Assembly: GCA_964017155.1 (NCBI GenBank)
Contig: OZ024856.1
Span: 47,447,346-47,511,345, forward strand
Direction: 5' to 3'
DNA length: 64,000 bases
DNA from: Oasisia sp. SBJ-2009
Taxonomy: Eukaryota > Annelida > Polychaeta > Sabellida > Siboglinidae
The position numbers were made by a program, and so were the translations under genes. Shown piece after piece: positions 27,770 through 38,834 of this stretch. The notes under the pieces were generated by a model. That model was not told the DNA's origin. It saw only the letters and a list, made by a program, of their open reading frames with translations, and ran no database searches. Position 1 is the first letter of the stretch, and every line of letters starts with the position of its first letter.

Positions 27770-27950
27770 CCACCACCACCAACCACCACCACCAATTACC
27801 ACCACCAATTACCACCAATTACCACCAATTACCACCACCACCACCAATTACCACCACCAATTACCCCCACCACCACCACCACCACCACCACCACCACCAC
27901 CACCAACCACCACCACCACCACCACCACCACCACCACCAACCACCACCAC
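27446..27950. repeat. (ACC)n trinucleotide array at the inner edge of the left arm
   Basis: About 500 bp of ACC/AAC triplets with CAATTACCA variants. It is the last block shared with the right arm; the spacer begins at TCACAAAAGAGTGACTCATT. Poly(His/Thr/Pro) frames are artefacts. Confidence 0.97.
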
Positions 27951-28194
27951 TCACAAAAGAGTGACTCATTTTGGTGTTGTATGCGATCTTCCGAATGAAC
28001 AGTTTTGTCACAGTAGCGCCACCTGGTGAATGACGTTATAACTAAAGGAATACGGGGTACGCGCCAAAAGTGCGAAGTACCGGCAAAGGTGCTTCAATAT
28101 ATATTCCGTCAGATTACTTGCGAGAAATGCCCACTGAATTATAGTATTTCAGTAATTCTGCGTTAACTGATGATTAACTGACCAGTACAGTATA
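27951..28194. other. Unique spacer sequence
   Basis: Single-copy DNA at the start of the inverted-repeat spacer. No gene or repeat recognised. It abuts the truncated 5' end of the LINE. Confidence 0.5.
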
Positions 28195-29725
28195 TAATGT
28201 AAAGGTACGAATATCAAAAAGCTGTTATGTAAAAATGACAAAGCATTTTGGAAAGAAATTAAGCTAATGAATAACAGTAAATTGTCTCTTCCAAATGTTG
28301 TTGATGGTGTAACTGGGTCACACAACATTGTAAATATGTGGAAATCCCATTATGAGGATCTATTCAATTGTCTAAGTAACAATAAAGATGTGAATAATAT
28401 TTATAAAAATGTTGAATATCAAAGGGATATAGAGGTGTCACACTCAGAGATTATCCATGCCATAAAAGATTTGAAAGACAACAAGAGTTGTGGTTTAGAT
28501 GGTATATCAGCAGAACATTTGAAACATTGCAGTAATGTTATAATTCCACTGTTGTCTATGTGCTTTACTACCTTATTTGTTCATGGGATTTTACCTGAAT
28601 CCATGATATCTGTTGTACTTGTGCCCATTGTTAAAAACAAAAATGCTAGCATATGTAGCAAGAGACCTATTGCTCAGAGAGACCTACAGACCTATTGCTT
28701 TAGCCAGCATGGTGTCCAAAGTTTTTGAAAAAATTATTTATGACCGTATTGCATACAGCCTAATTACATGTGATAACCAGTTTGGTTTCAAGGCTAAACA
28801 TAGCACAGACATGTGTATATATGCCTTCAAAGAGGCTGTACTAAAATATAGGAGTTTGAATAGTGATGTATACTCATGTTTTTTGGATGCATCCAAAGCT
28901 TTTGACCGTGTAAATCATTATGTTCTATTTGAAACACTTATAAAGCGGGGCATACCCATATATATAGTTAGGATTTTAATATTTTGGTATACTACTAAAA
29001 AAATGTATGTACGTTGGAAAAATATCATGTCGAACAATTTTTCTGTTACTAATGGGGTGCGTCAAGGAGGAATTCTCTCACCTTATCTTTTTTGTGTTTA
29101 CATGGATGATCTCAGTAACAAATTAAACAATGTAAATGCTGGATGTATAATAGGTTCCTCGTTAATTAATCATTTGATGTATGCTGATGATTTAGTGCTC
29201 ATGGCACCTTCATCTATGGGTTTATCAATGTTATTATATGTGTGTTCAGAGTATGGGATAGAACATGATATTAAATACAATAGTACCAAAAGTAATGTTA
29301 TGATATTTTCTTGCAAAAAGTTCAAAGATATCCACATTCCAAACTTTTTGCTAAATGGCGAAACATTACCAAGGGTTAGTAAGTATAAATATCTTGGGCA
29401 TATTATCACAGAAGATCTATGCGGCAATGATGACATATCTAGGCAATACAAGAGAATTTATGCTCAGGGTAATGCCTTGATCCGAAAGTTTTACATGTGT
29501 ACAGAATCTGTAAAATGTACTTTATTTCAATCCTACTGTACTTCATTGTATACATGCCAACTGTGGTTTTGCTACAGAGCAGAGTCAATGAGAAAACTGT
29601 GTGTAGCATACAATAATGTGTTTAGATTTTTATGCAATGAACCTCGAGATTGTAGTGCGAGTTATATGTTTGTGTCAAGAGGCTTACCCACATGTAAAAT
29701 GTTAATTAGAAAAAAATGTGTATAG
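28195..29725 (+). pseudogene. Non-LTR retrotransposon ORF2 in the palindrome spacer
   Basis: Two overlapping frames encode most of a reverse transcriptase. The first (from about 28203, no start codon visible) has TNIKKLLCKNDKAFWKEI, NMWKSHYEDLFNCL and NKSCGLDGISAEHLKH. The second (28613-29725) has YRPIALASMVSKVFEKII, NQFGFKAKHSTDMCIYAFKE, SCFLDASKAFDRVNH, NGVRQGGILSPYLFCVYMDD, and LMYADDLVLMAPS with YADD at 29180-29191. The thumb and C-terminal blocks YKYLGHIITEDL, RIYAQGNALIRKFYMC and KLCVAYNNVFRFL follow. The frame change lies near 28655-28700, where GACCTATTGCT occurs twice 25 bp apart. The endonuclease domain is missing, so it is a 5'-truncated copy. Apart from that one lesion the frame is open, so it is the youngest LINE in the window. 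Confidence 0.9.
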
Positions 29726-29905
29726 TTTTTTGACGTGTATAGCTAATTCGGGCAATGCAATACTACAGAGTATCATGAATAGTGATGCTCTGTATAATTC
29801 ACCACTGTGTCGCCATTGGCGGAAAATGCTTTATGTATATAGATATTAGTCATACTTTAGGTTTTCATATGGATAAAGGTTTTCCGGAATAAAGTTATTG
29901 AATTG
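29726..29905 (+). other. 3' untranslated region of the LINE
   Basis: Follows the ORF stop and ends GGAATAAAGTTATTGAATTG. The AATAAA-like end passes straight into a TTGAA repeat, the same 3' ending seen in reverse near 62600 (AATAAAGATATTGAAA). Confidence 0.7.
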
Positions 29906-30043
29906 AATTGAGTTGAGCTGAGCTGAGCTGAGCTGAGCTGAGCTGAGCTGAGCTGAGCTGAGCTGAGCTGAGCTGAGCTGAGCTGAGCTGAGCTGAGCTG
30001 AACTGAACTGAACTGAACTGAACTGAATTGAATTGAATTGAAC
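29906..30043. repeat. Pentanucleotide tail (TTGAA)n-(TGAGC)n-(TGAAC)n-(TGAAT)n
   Basis: Short TTGAA units merge into about 17 perfect TGAGC units (about 29915-30000), then about five TGAAC and three TGAAT units. The outer units match the ordinary LINE tail, so the GC-richer core is a secondary expansion of a variant unit. It lies close to the centre of the giant inverted repeat. Confidence 0.95.
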
Positions 30044-30337
30044 CCAGCGTTAATAATTCATTCGGATATTAGAATCCGTTAGGGGAGACCGGAGCCAGTT
30101 TTAACACGGCCACGGGTAAGTTGTTACAGAGGGCTTGCCCACAAAACTGCTAATGCAAATTGACCAGCAAGACGACAGTATATTCACCAACAGATATGAC
30201 CATGTCACGTGTAACTAGTATCGCGTGAACCCGTCGACACGAAAAAATACCATTCTCGAGTTATTTTATGGACGCAACACCGTGGATATATCACTTTTGA
30301 CGGAATTATTTTTCTCCGAATTTTCACTTTCAAAAAA
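30044..30337. other. Unique spacer sequence
   Basis: Single-copy DNA between the LINE tail and the right arm. The segment near 30080 (GGGGAGACCGGAGCCAG) echoes the sequence at about 8288. No gene recognised. Confidence 0.45.
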
Positions 30338-31125
30338 TGGTGGTGGTTGGTGGTGGTGGTTGGTGGTGGTGGTGGTGGATGGTGGTGGTGGTGGTGGTGA
30401 TGGTGGTTGGTAGTGGTGTAGGTTGGTGGGGGTGGTGGTGGTTGGTAGTGGTGTAGGTTGGTGGGGGTGGTGGTGGTGGTTGGTGGTGGTGGTTGGTGGT
30501 GGTGGTGGTGGTTGGTGGTGGTGGTGGTGGTGGTGGTGATGGTTGGTGGTGGTTGATGGTGGTGGCGGTTGGTGGTGGTGGTTGGTGGTGGTTGGTGGTG
30601 GTGGTGGTGGTGGTGGTTGGTGGTGGTGGATGGTGGTGGCGGTTGGTGGTGGTTGTGGTGGTTGGTGGTGGTTAGTGGTGGTGGTGGTTGGTGGTGATGG
30701 TTGGTGGTGGTGGTGGTTGGTGGTGGTTGGTGGTTGTTGTTGTTGGTGGTGGTGGTTGGTGGTTGGTGGTGGTGGTGGTGGTGGTGGTGGTGATGGTGGT
30801 GGTGGTGGTGGTTGGTGGTTGGTGGTTGGTGGTTGGTGGTGATGGTAGTGGTGGTGGTTGGTGGTGTTGGTGGTGGTTGGTGGTGGTGGTGGTGGTTGGT
30901 GGTGGTGGTGGTTGGTGGTGGTGGTTGGTGGTTGGTGGTGATGGTAGTGGTGGTGGTTGGTGGTGGTGGTGGTGGTGGTGGTTGGTGGTGGTGGTGGTTG
31001 GTGGTGGTGGTGGTTGGTGATTGGTGGTGATGGTAGTGGTGGTGGTTGGTGGTGGTGGTAGTGGTGGTGGTGGTAGTGGTGGTGGTTGGTGGTGGTTGGT
31101 GGTGGTGGTTGTAGGTGGTGGTGGT
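30338..31125. repeat. (GGT)n trinucleotide array
   Basis: Inner edge of the right arm; GGT/TGGT triplets with GATGGTAGTGG variants. Partner of 27446-27950 but longer by nearly 300 bp. Confidence 0.97.
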
Positions 31126-31265
31126 GTGTGTGTGCATGTGTACGCGCGCGCGCGTGCGTGTGTGGCGTATGATGTGTGTAAAATATGAGTGAGTGTGTGT
31201 GTGAGTGTGTGTGTGTGTGTGGTGTGTGTGGTGTGTGTGGTGTGTGTGGTGTGTGTGGTGTGTAC

Positions 31266-31309
<44 letters not shown>

Positions 31310-31480
31310 TGGTGTGTGTGGTGTGTGTGGTGTGTGTGGTGTGTGTGGTGTGTACATATGTGTGTGTGTGAGTGTGTGTATGTGTGTGTGTGGTGTGTGT
31401 GGTGTGTGTGGTGTGTACATATGTGTGTGTGTATGTGTGTGTGTGGTGTGTGTGGTGTGTGTGGTGTGTGTGGTGTGTAC

Positions 31481-31548
<68 letters not shown>

Positions 31549-31723
31549 TACGTGTGTGTGGTGTGTCTGTGTATGTGTGTGTATGTGGTGTATGATGCGT
31601 GTAACATATTTATGATATTGCGTGGTTGTGTGTGTATGAGTGTGTGGTGTGTGGTGTGTGGTGTGGTGTTTGTGTGGTGTGTACATGTGTGTGTGGTGTG
31701 TACATGTGTGTGTGTGTGTGTGT

Positions 31724-31757
<34 letters not shown>

Positions 31758-31800
31758 GTGTGTGTATGTGTGTGTGGTGTGTACGTGTGTATGTCCAAAA
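31126..31800. repeat. (TG)n-rich microsatellite block
   Basis: Partner of 26705-27445. Repeated modules of GGTGTGTACATATGTGTG interrupt the TG tracts. Open frames are artefacts. Confidence 0.97.
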
Positions 31801-31822
31801 TAGGATCGACGTAGAATTGTAC

Positions 31823-32155
31823 AAAGTCGTGTCTTCACAAGGGTGACACTGGTGGTGTCTTCACAAGGGTGACACTGGTGGTGTCGCTCCGGTCAAGAGA
31901 CTGACCAGTCACATGTGACAATTCTTATTTGCCGTGTCTGTTTCTCCTGTTCGAGGTGTCTGTTTGTGGCCATTTTATCCTTCTCTCCTGGTCTGTTCCA
32001 TTTCTGTTGTCTCTTTTACAGTATGTCCTTACCAGGAGACCTTCTTCTTTGCCCCTTCCCTGGGGTTCCATGTGTTGGCGTGATGGGTGATAGTTTCTGG
32101 AGGATTCCTCACCGTACGCTCTGTCCACCTCCATTTACTCTTTCTTGTTATATTA
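31823..32155 (-). pseudogene. LINE C-terminus remnant, right-arm copy
   Basis: Inverted copy of 26340-26670, with the same stops and the same two-copy 26-bp duplication (GTGACACTGGTGGTGTCTTC). Sharing these lesions shows that decay preceded the arm duplication. Confidence 0.6.
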
Positions 32156-32216
32156 TTAGTTGTTTGGTCCATTCCCACCCAAGGTGTGGTGTTTGATATT
32201 TTATTCTTGAAATAGT

Positions 32217-32248
<32 letters not shown>

Positions 32249-32923
32249 AATATATATATTATATATATATATATACATATTATATATAATGTAATATATA
32301 TATATATATATTATGAATGTATGCCTATACAAAAAAACAACAGTACATATGAACATGTGTACTTACAGTAATTATTGTTGTACCATAAAACTCACAATCA
32401 TATAACTTTTACAAACTGGGGTGGGTAGCTCCTATTACGACAATAATGTCGCTGTCACAGGAACCACCATAACTTCATCGTGAAAAGTAATATAGTGATA
32501 TAGTTTAGTATTTTCTTTGATAATAAATGTGGCTTTCTTTGATAATAAAAGTGGCTCCTCGATAGCAACCAGCATGGTCTTAGAGGAGTCTCCTGACCGT
32601 ATGTTGTATTACAAATTATTATATACTATTACCATGTTTATAATGAGCGTATATTTGTATTTGATTCCGAGTTGTTTTGACATGGATATAGTGTATGTAT
32701 TTGGTTGAAATACTGGTCGATTAAAAAAAAACATCATTCATTCATGTTTATTTGGAAGTGTTTGTTTGAAGTGAGAAACTGTGTGTGATGAGGATGTGTG
32801 CTAAACGTAATGAACATAAACTATGTTGTATTTATTGATTCAGTTGATATGTATAACAATTTGATAAAGTACATATATCATTGTAGTTATTTAAAAACAT
32901 ATTTTTATATAGGCATTTCATTG

Positions 32924-33315
32924 CAAATTTATGTTAGTTCGAAAAGTATGTATATTATCTTTACACGAGTATTATAATTGTGTATATTAGTACTTGGTAT
33001 AATTTGCCAGTTGAGTAAATATGGAGGTAATTGCATATAAATATATAAAAATAAAAATTTAAATTCTCGTAACTTTAATATATCTTCTATTTTCAGCAGT
33101 AAAATATTTAGAAAAGTGGTTCTGAATGTGAGTTTATATGTATTTAAAGTCATTATTCACACAACCTTTTATGCTTGAAATTCTATTTCTTTGATATCCC
33201 CAAATCATAATACAATAATTTATATGTGATAATATTAACGTGTTATATAATAACACTTTTATGTCTAGTAATAATACGTTTCAATCTGTTTAGTATGCCA
33301 ATTGTGTTTGTGTTT
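32924..33315 (-). pseudogene. LINE remnant continuation, right-arm copy
   Basis: Inverted copy of 25128-25530; encodes the C-terminal part of the split LINE on the minus strand. Confidence 0.75.
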
Positions 33316-33766
33316 TTATCGTAGCGGTCCCGCCGCTAGATAAGGGGGGGGGGTGAGGTACCAACCAGAACTACAGTAGCCACTAGCTGCTTAATCTCAT
33401 TCTTTATTACATCCAGAGTATACACACACAAACTCACATGTCAATGCCCGTCCAAACCAGCTACGACACGGAGGCAGCCCAGCCTCACCTCCCAGCCCAA
33501 GCCGGAGGGAAACCCTCCAGCTGCACACCCTGTACTCTGTGTGCGCCTGACAACTCTCAACTGCCTTTACTTTTCTCTTACCCTCTTTTATATCTCAGAT
33601 AGCCTGACTACACATTCAAACTCATTCAAACTAACCAATGAAATTCATAATTCCCGCCCAGCATACACAAAAACAAACGACATGGACTCTGCTACTGATA
33701 AATATAAACATGTGGTTTCCCACCAACTGCCAAGCATATTTAAAGATAACAAACTGACAACCATAC

Positions 33767-33809
<43 letters not shown>

Positions 33810-33891
33810 TAAACTCTCGTTATCTCATCTCTAGTATAAACACCTACTCACTAATTAATTCATAAACTAACATTTATAATAAGCCCTACCA
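33316..33891 (-). mobile_element. Probable solo LTR, right-arm copy
   Basis: Inverted copy of 24551-25127, including the (GA)n tract (here CT, about 33770-33806, slightly shorter), the TATA element and the polyadenylation signal. It interrupts the same LINE at the same point, so insertion happened before the arm duplication. Confidence 0.5.
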
Positions 33892-34490
33892 TATTTTCTC
33901 CAATTTAGATTACGGGTAGTGCCTAAAGCCAATTCTAGAAAGTTAAATGTATCTACTCTTTCAATAAGTATATCATCTATTTTAAGTGTAAGAGCTTGCA
34001 TACGTTTATAAGGCATACGAAAAACCATGTACTTAGTTTTGCAATTATTTAATAATAACTTATTTATATTTAGCCATTCATTAATTTTTGAAAGTTCTTC
34101 AAATATTTATTACGGTTTCTGTACTTTTATTATTGAGTGTCGTTTTTACTCAGAGAATTTAAAGAGGTAGATAATGTAATATCATCAGCATACAAAAAAT
34201 AAATTGACTAGCTTGTGAAAAATCATTTACACAATTGACAAGTAATAGTGGTCCTAGGACAGAACCTTGTGGGACACCGATTGCTATAGGTCAAATGTCT
34301 TAATTTACTTGATCAATTTAAATATATTGTTTTCTGTTTTGTGACTTTTTGACCAACTGCAAGGCTGAACCATTTAGGCCATAGTATGCTAATTTATTTT
34401 GTAAAATGTTATGGTCAGTAGTGTCAAATGCCTTTGAATGGTCGAGAAATACATTAATTGGTAGAAATTTGTTATCCATCTTAGTCACAA
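33892..34490 (-). pseudogene. LINE reverse transcriptase remnant, right-arm copy
   Basis: Inverted copy of 23955-24550. The GVPQGSVLGP block is at about 34255-34285 on the minus strand. Confidence 0.85.
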
Positions 34491-34496
34491 TCTATC

Positions 34497-34742
34497 AATT
34501 AGCTCAAGCACTAGTTCTTATACACTGCTCATATATACTCAGGATTGCTCAGGGTGCTTTGCCTTTTACTACCTGACAGACCTGTTCAATCAAACACCGT
34601 CTTGACGTCTCCAGGAAGCGTCCAGGGATGCTGTAACTAGGTGCCCAAGGTTTGTCACACAGCAGCACAGGATTCGACCCCAGGTTCTCTTAGTTGAGAG
34701 TCCGAAGATCTAGCCAGTGTCCACTGCGCCACTGCTATTGTC
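34497..34742 (-). mobile_element. tRNA-derived SINE, right-arm copy
   Basis: Inverted copy of 23700-23945. The B box (GGGTCGAATCC on the minus strand) is at 34670-34680 and the A box at 34721-34731. Confidence 0.65.
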
Positions 34743-34814
34743 TGCATCCCACCCACATTCCAGCGACAGTTTCCCCTTGCTACACCTTTCCCATCGCCTA
34801 TGTACATGCCTGCG

Positions 34815-34882
34815 TGCGTGTGTATGTGTTAGTGTGTTAGTGTGTGTGTGTCGGTGTGTGTCGGTGTGTGTCGGTGTGTGTC

Positions 34883-34940
<58 letters not shown>

Positions 34941-35121
34941 CATCTGTACGTACGTGTGTGTGTGTGTGTGTGTAGGTGTCAGTATGTATGTGTGCATGTG
35001 CATGTTCATGTGTGCATAATGCGATTGTTTGCCTATGTGTGCATGTGCATATATGTGTGTGCACCCATATGCGTTTGTGTCTATGTACATGTGTATATGT
35101 GCATGCATACATATACAGTAC

Positions 35122-35179
<58 letters not shown>

Positions 35180-35445
35180 TTGCGTGTGTTGTGAATGTGT
35201 GTGTGTGTGTGGTGTGTGTTGTGTGTGTTGTGTCTATGTGTAGTGTGTGTGATGGGTGGGTGATGTGTGTGTGCGGTGTGTGTGCGGTGTGTGTGCGGCG
35301 TGTGTGCGGCGTGTGTGTGCGTGTGTGTGCGTGTGTGTGCGTGTGTGTGTGTGTGTGTGTGTGCAGTGGGTGCAGTGTGTGCAGTGTGTGCAGTGTGTGG
35401 TGTGGTGTGGTGTGTGTGTGTGCGTGTGTGTGTGGTGTGGTGTGT
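34815..35445. repeat. (TG)n microsatellite cluster with a private insert
   Basis: Partner of 23093-23635. A segment at about 34975-35120, with CATGTGCATGTTCATG and ATGCGTTTGTGTCTATGTAC, is absent from the left arm, so the two clusters have evolved separately. Confidence 0.95.
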
Positions 35446-35570
35446 GTGCATACAAGCACGAATGCATACGTGGAATTTGAAAACGAATTTTGTTCATCCC
35501 ATTTTCGAATCTTCCATGAGTGCCAGTGTATTGATGAAATCGTCAACATATGTGCATATGTATTGACATA

Positions 35571-36078
35571 AATTAATATATGTATTAACATAAAGAGCGA
35601 TATATGTATTAACACACAACAATATATTTATTACATTGATTGATGATCGTACAATATATACATATTTTAACAGAGAATCATATCTTCATTTGACATTGAT
35701 TAGTGATCGCAATTATGATATACATAAGAATTAACACAGAATCAGATATTCATTTGACATTAATTGGTGAGCATCATTATAATATACAAGGGAATTAACC
35801 CAGAATCAGATATTCATTTGACATTGATTGATGATCGTAATTATAATATACATAGGAATGAACCCAGAATCAGATATTCATTTGACATTGATTGGTGAGC
35901 ATCATTATAATATACATAGGAATTAACCCAGAATCAGATATTCATTTGACATTGATTGATGATCGTAATTATAATATACACAGGAATTAACACAGAATCA
36001 GATATTCATTTGACATTGATTGACGATCGTAATTATAATATACATAGGAATTAATACAGAATCAGATATTTATTTGAC
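35571..36078. repeat. 64-bp tandem repeat, right-arm copy
   Basis: Inverted copy of 22453-22960 with the same 64-bp period and the same alternation of unit types. Small differences (for example ATACAAGGGAATTAAC near 35785) mark divergence between arms. Confidence 0.95.
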
Positions 36079-36304
36079 ACAGACTGAAGATGACACAATA
36101 TACATAGTATTTACATATTTCCAACACTCGGTGATCGCCCCAGGTGGTCTGCAGTGTGCTGATGACATCCAGATATTACGCATAGTACCGAGAAAACACA
36201 CACTTGTCCATGTTACAAATTAGTTCCAGGATACATCTGTTGCTGGGTCATTTCTAGGGTTGCTTTTAAATGATTTAACTAAATATTGTAATGTTTTAAT
36301 TTCT

Positions 36305-36405
36305 CTGTAAATTTATTATTATTATTGTACTGTAACCCGCAATAGAGCACCGTACGTGTGATTATGGCGCTATATAAATATTGTATTTTATTATTATTAT
36401 TACAC
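36305..36405 (+). mobile_element. 3' tail of a LINE or SINE, right-arm copy
   Basis: Inverted copy of 22139-22250, here in sense orientation: GATTATGGCGCTATATAAAT then ATTGTATTTT and (ATT)n. Confidence 0.55.
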
Positions 36406-38834
36406 AATGACTGAAGTGCAACCTACTGTCTATATGGGTAGGTTTTGTCTTGAGTCAACATAGATGTATTACACTGTGACTGAAGTACAACATGCATAGA
36501 TACTTATTTGTCCATGTTGAAGGTGGCAACCCTAGTTGTACATTATGGTCACTAGGTGGCACCAATGCCACTATGTGTGCTAAATATAACCTCAGACCGA
36601 ACTCGCGAACCATGTGATTTATCAAGCAGCTTTTAGTATATAAACATACAGTTGGCTTTTAACAGTAGGGACAACCGACTTTCGAATATCGTTGGTAAAA
36701 CCCATCGATAGACAGTTTGTTGACTGGGTTGGCTGAGTCAGCTGTCATTGACGTTGCAGTATCCTTTCAAAGAACTAATTCTGCATTCCATGCACCGTTT
36801 TTATGGTCTATTTCTATAGCTGGACTTGGGCCCTGCTGCAGTGTTTTCTACTGTAGCTGGTACTACATATAATGATTGTATAACCTCGTATTTCAGAAAC
36901 ACACACATTCTGTTTCACCCACGATAACACCAGCTGTCACTTGAGCCTCGAAGACTTTGATGCGTTGAAAATATGATGTTAATACATTGCAAAAACGTTA
37001 GATGCAAAAAGTATAGCAAGTACTAGAAAAAAAGTCTAGTCCGAGCATGAATTGGCATAGATCGCCCACCAGTAATTGTTGTTGTTGTTGTTTTTCTGCA
37101 CCGACCTTTTTTCTCATGCCAAATGTCTGCGTTGTTTCAAAGTTATCTACTGTGATTTTCCATTAAAATATACATTTGGCACTCAATAGTCCATCAACAG
37201 ATAGTTTGTAGATCGGATTGACAACGCGTCAGCATTCATTAACGTTGAAGTATCATTTCTAAGTATGTTTGTTTCCGTCAACCACAAGTGAACAATTTGG
37301 CTTTCAAAAAGATTTCCAAATGGAATTGTCCGCAGGAGAAGTGACATTTGTGGCACATTTCTACCGCAAGAATTAGACTCTGCTTCAATGTTTTCTACTT
37401 CAGTGTAACAACCATCAGTTATTTCAATATAGATCGATTTTTGAGCAATATGTAAATTCTATAACACCTGCGATATTACCAGCTGCCATATTTGCGTTGA
37501 AAAAGCGTTGATGCGTTGAAAACGGAACGTTGATACAAGAACTAGCAAGACTAGTCAAAGTTTAGCCCAGGTGACCGATACGGTTGTTGAATTCATAGAG
37601 ATCTTACATCAGTAAATGTCTTTATTTTGTTTCTTGTTATATCTTTTTATTTTCTCTGCCGACACACGAACCTTTTCCATGCCAAATGTACGCATTGTTT
37701 TTACGTGGTGTCTACTGTGGTTTACCATTTAAACATGCTATAGGCTCTAGTAGGGATAATCCGCTTTCAACTATCACCAGGGAAGTTCCATCAATAAACA
37801 GTCTGTTAACCTGGTTGGCAACGTATCATCATTCGTTGATGTTGAAATATCAATTATGTCTGATATCCGTTCGCTGTTATACAGACAAGTAAACATTATT
37901 TCTGCTATCAAATACATATCTGCAGGATAAATGAAATGTTTGTTTTATTTCTACCGCTGGATTTAGGTTCTGCTGCATTGTTTTCTACCTTATTGTGACA
38001 AAAAGTGTTGAAGTGTCAAGAACCTGTACCACAAGGCAGTGGTTTACAACTCTGCAAGGCAGGGGCGTCAAACTCCCTGAGGTATTGCAATACCTGAGGT
38101 ACTGCAATACCTGCATACCTAGTATTACCTAGTAGCAGTATCGTTGATGCGTTGAAAACGGAACGTTGATACAAGAACTAGCAAGACTAGTCAAAGTTTA
38201 GCCCAGGTGACTGATACGATTGTTGAATTCATATAGATCTTACATCAGTAAATGTCTTTATTTTGTTACTTGTTATATCTTTTTATTTTCTCTGCCGACA
38301 CACGAACCTTTTCCATGCCAAATGTACGCATTGTTTCTACGTGGTGTCTACTGTGGTTTACCATTTAAACATGCAATAGGCTCTAGTAGGGATAATCCGC
38401 TTTCAACTATCACCAGGGAAGTTCCATCAATAAACAGTCTGTTAACCTGGTTGGCAACGTATCATCATTCGTTGATGTTGAAATATCAATTATGTCTGAT
38501 ATCCGTTCGCTGTTATACAGACAAGCAAACATTATTTCTGCTATCAAATACATATCTGCAGGATAAATGAAATGTTTGTTTTATTTCTACCGCTGGATTT
38601 AGGTTCTGCTGCATTGTTTTCTACCTTAGTGTGACAAAAAGTGTTGAAGTGTCAAGAACCTGTACCACAAGGCAGTGTTTTACAACTCTGCAAGGCAGGG
38701 GCGTCAAACTCCCTGAGGTATTGCAATACCTGCATACCTAGTATTACATATTAGCAGCCACATCACCTGGCTGCCAGTAAATTGCACTGGGGCTGTCTGT
38801 GTCAGTTGGAGTTTAGGCCTGGTGACCAATACAG

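Larger units (their letters stand above)
30338..38834 (-). repeat. Right arm of giant inverted repeat (~8.5 kb)
   Basis: Reverse-complement counterpart of 19697-27950. It starts with a (GGT)n array of about 790 bp, longer than the 500-bp (ACC)n of the left arm, and ends abruptly at GGTGACCAATACAG (38821-38834), after which the sequence (TTGCTGAACAAGGCC) has no partner. Differences are concentrated in simple repeats; unique parts are close to identical. Neither arm has terminal inverted repeats typical of a transposon, and flanking target duplications are not visible. Confidence 0.95.

Noticed and set aside
29915..30000. Immunoglobulin switch region
   Set aside because: The GAGCT pentamers are explained by expansion of the LINE's TTGAA tail; no immunoglobulin sequence is present.
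30205..31838. A 493-codon minus-strand frame and relatives
   Set aside because: Continuous translation of (GGT)n and (TG)n repeats; the non-repeat ends have no domain.
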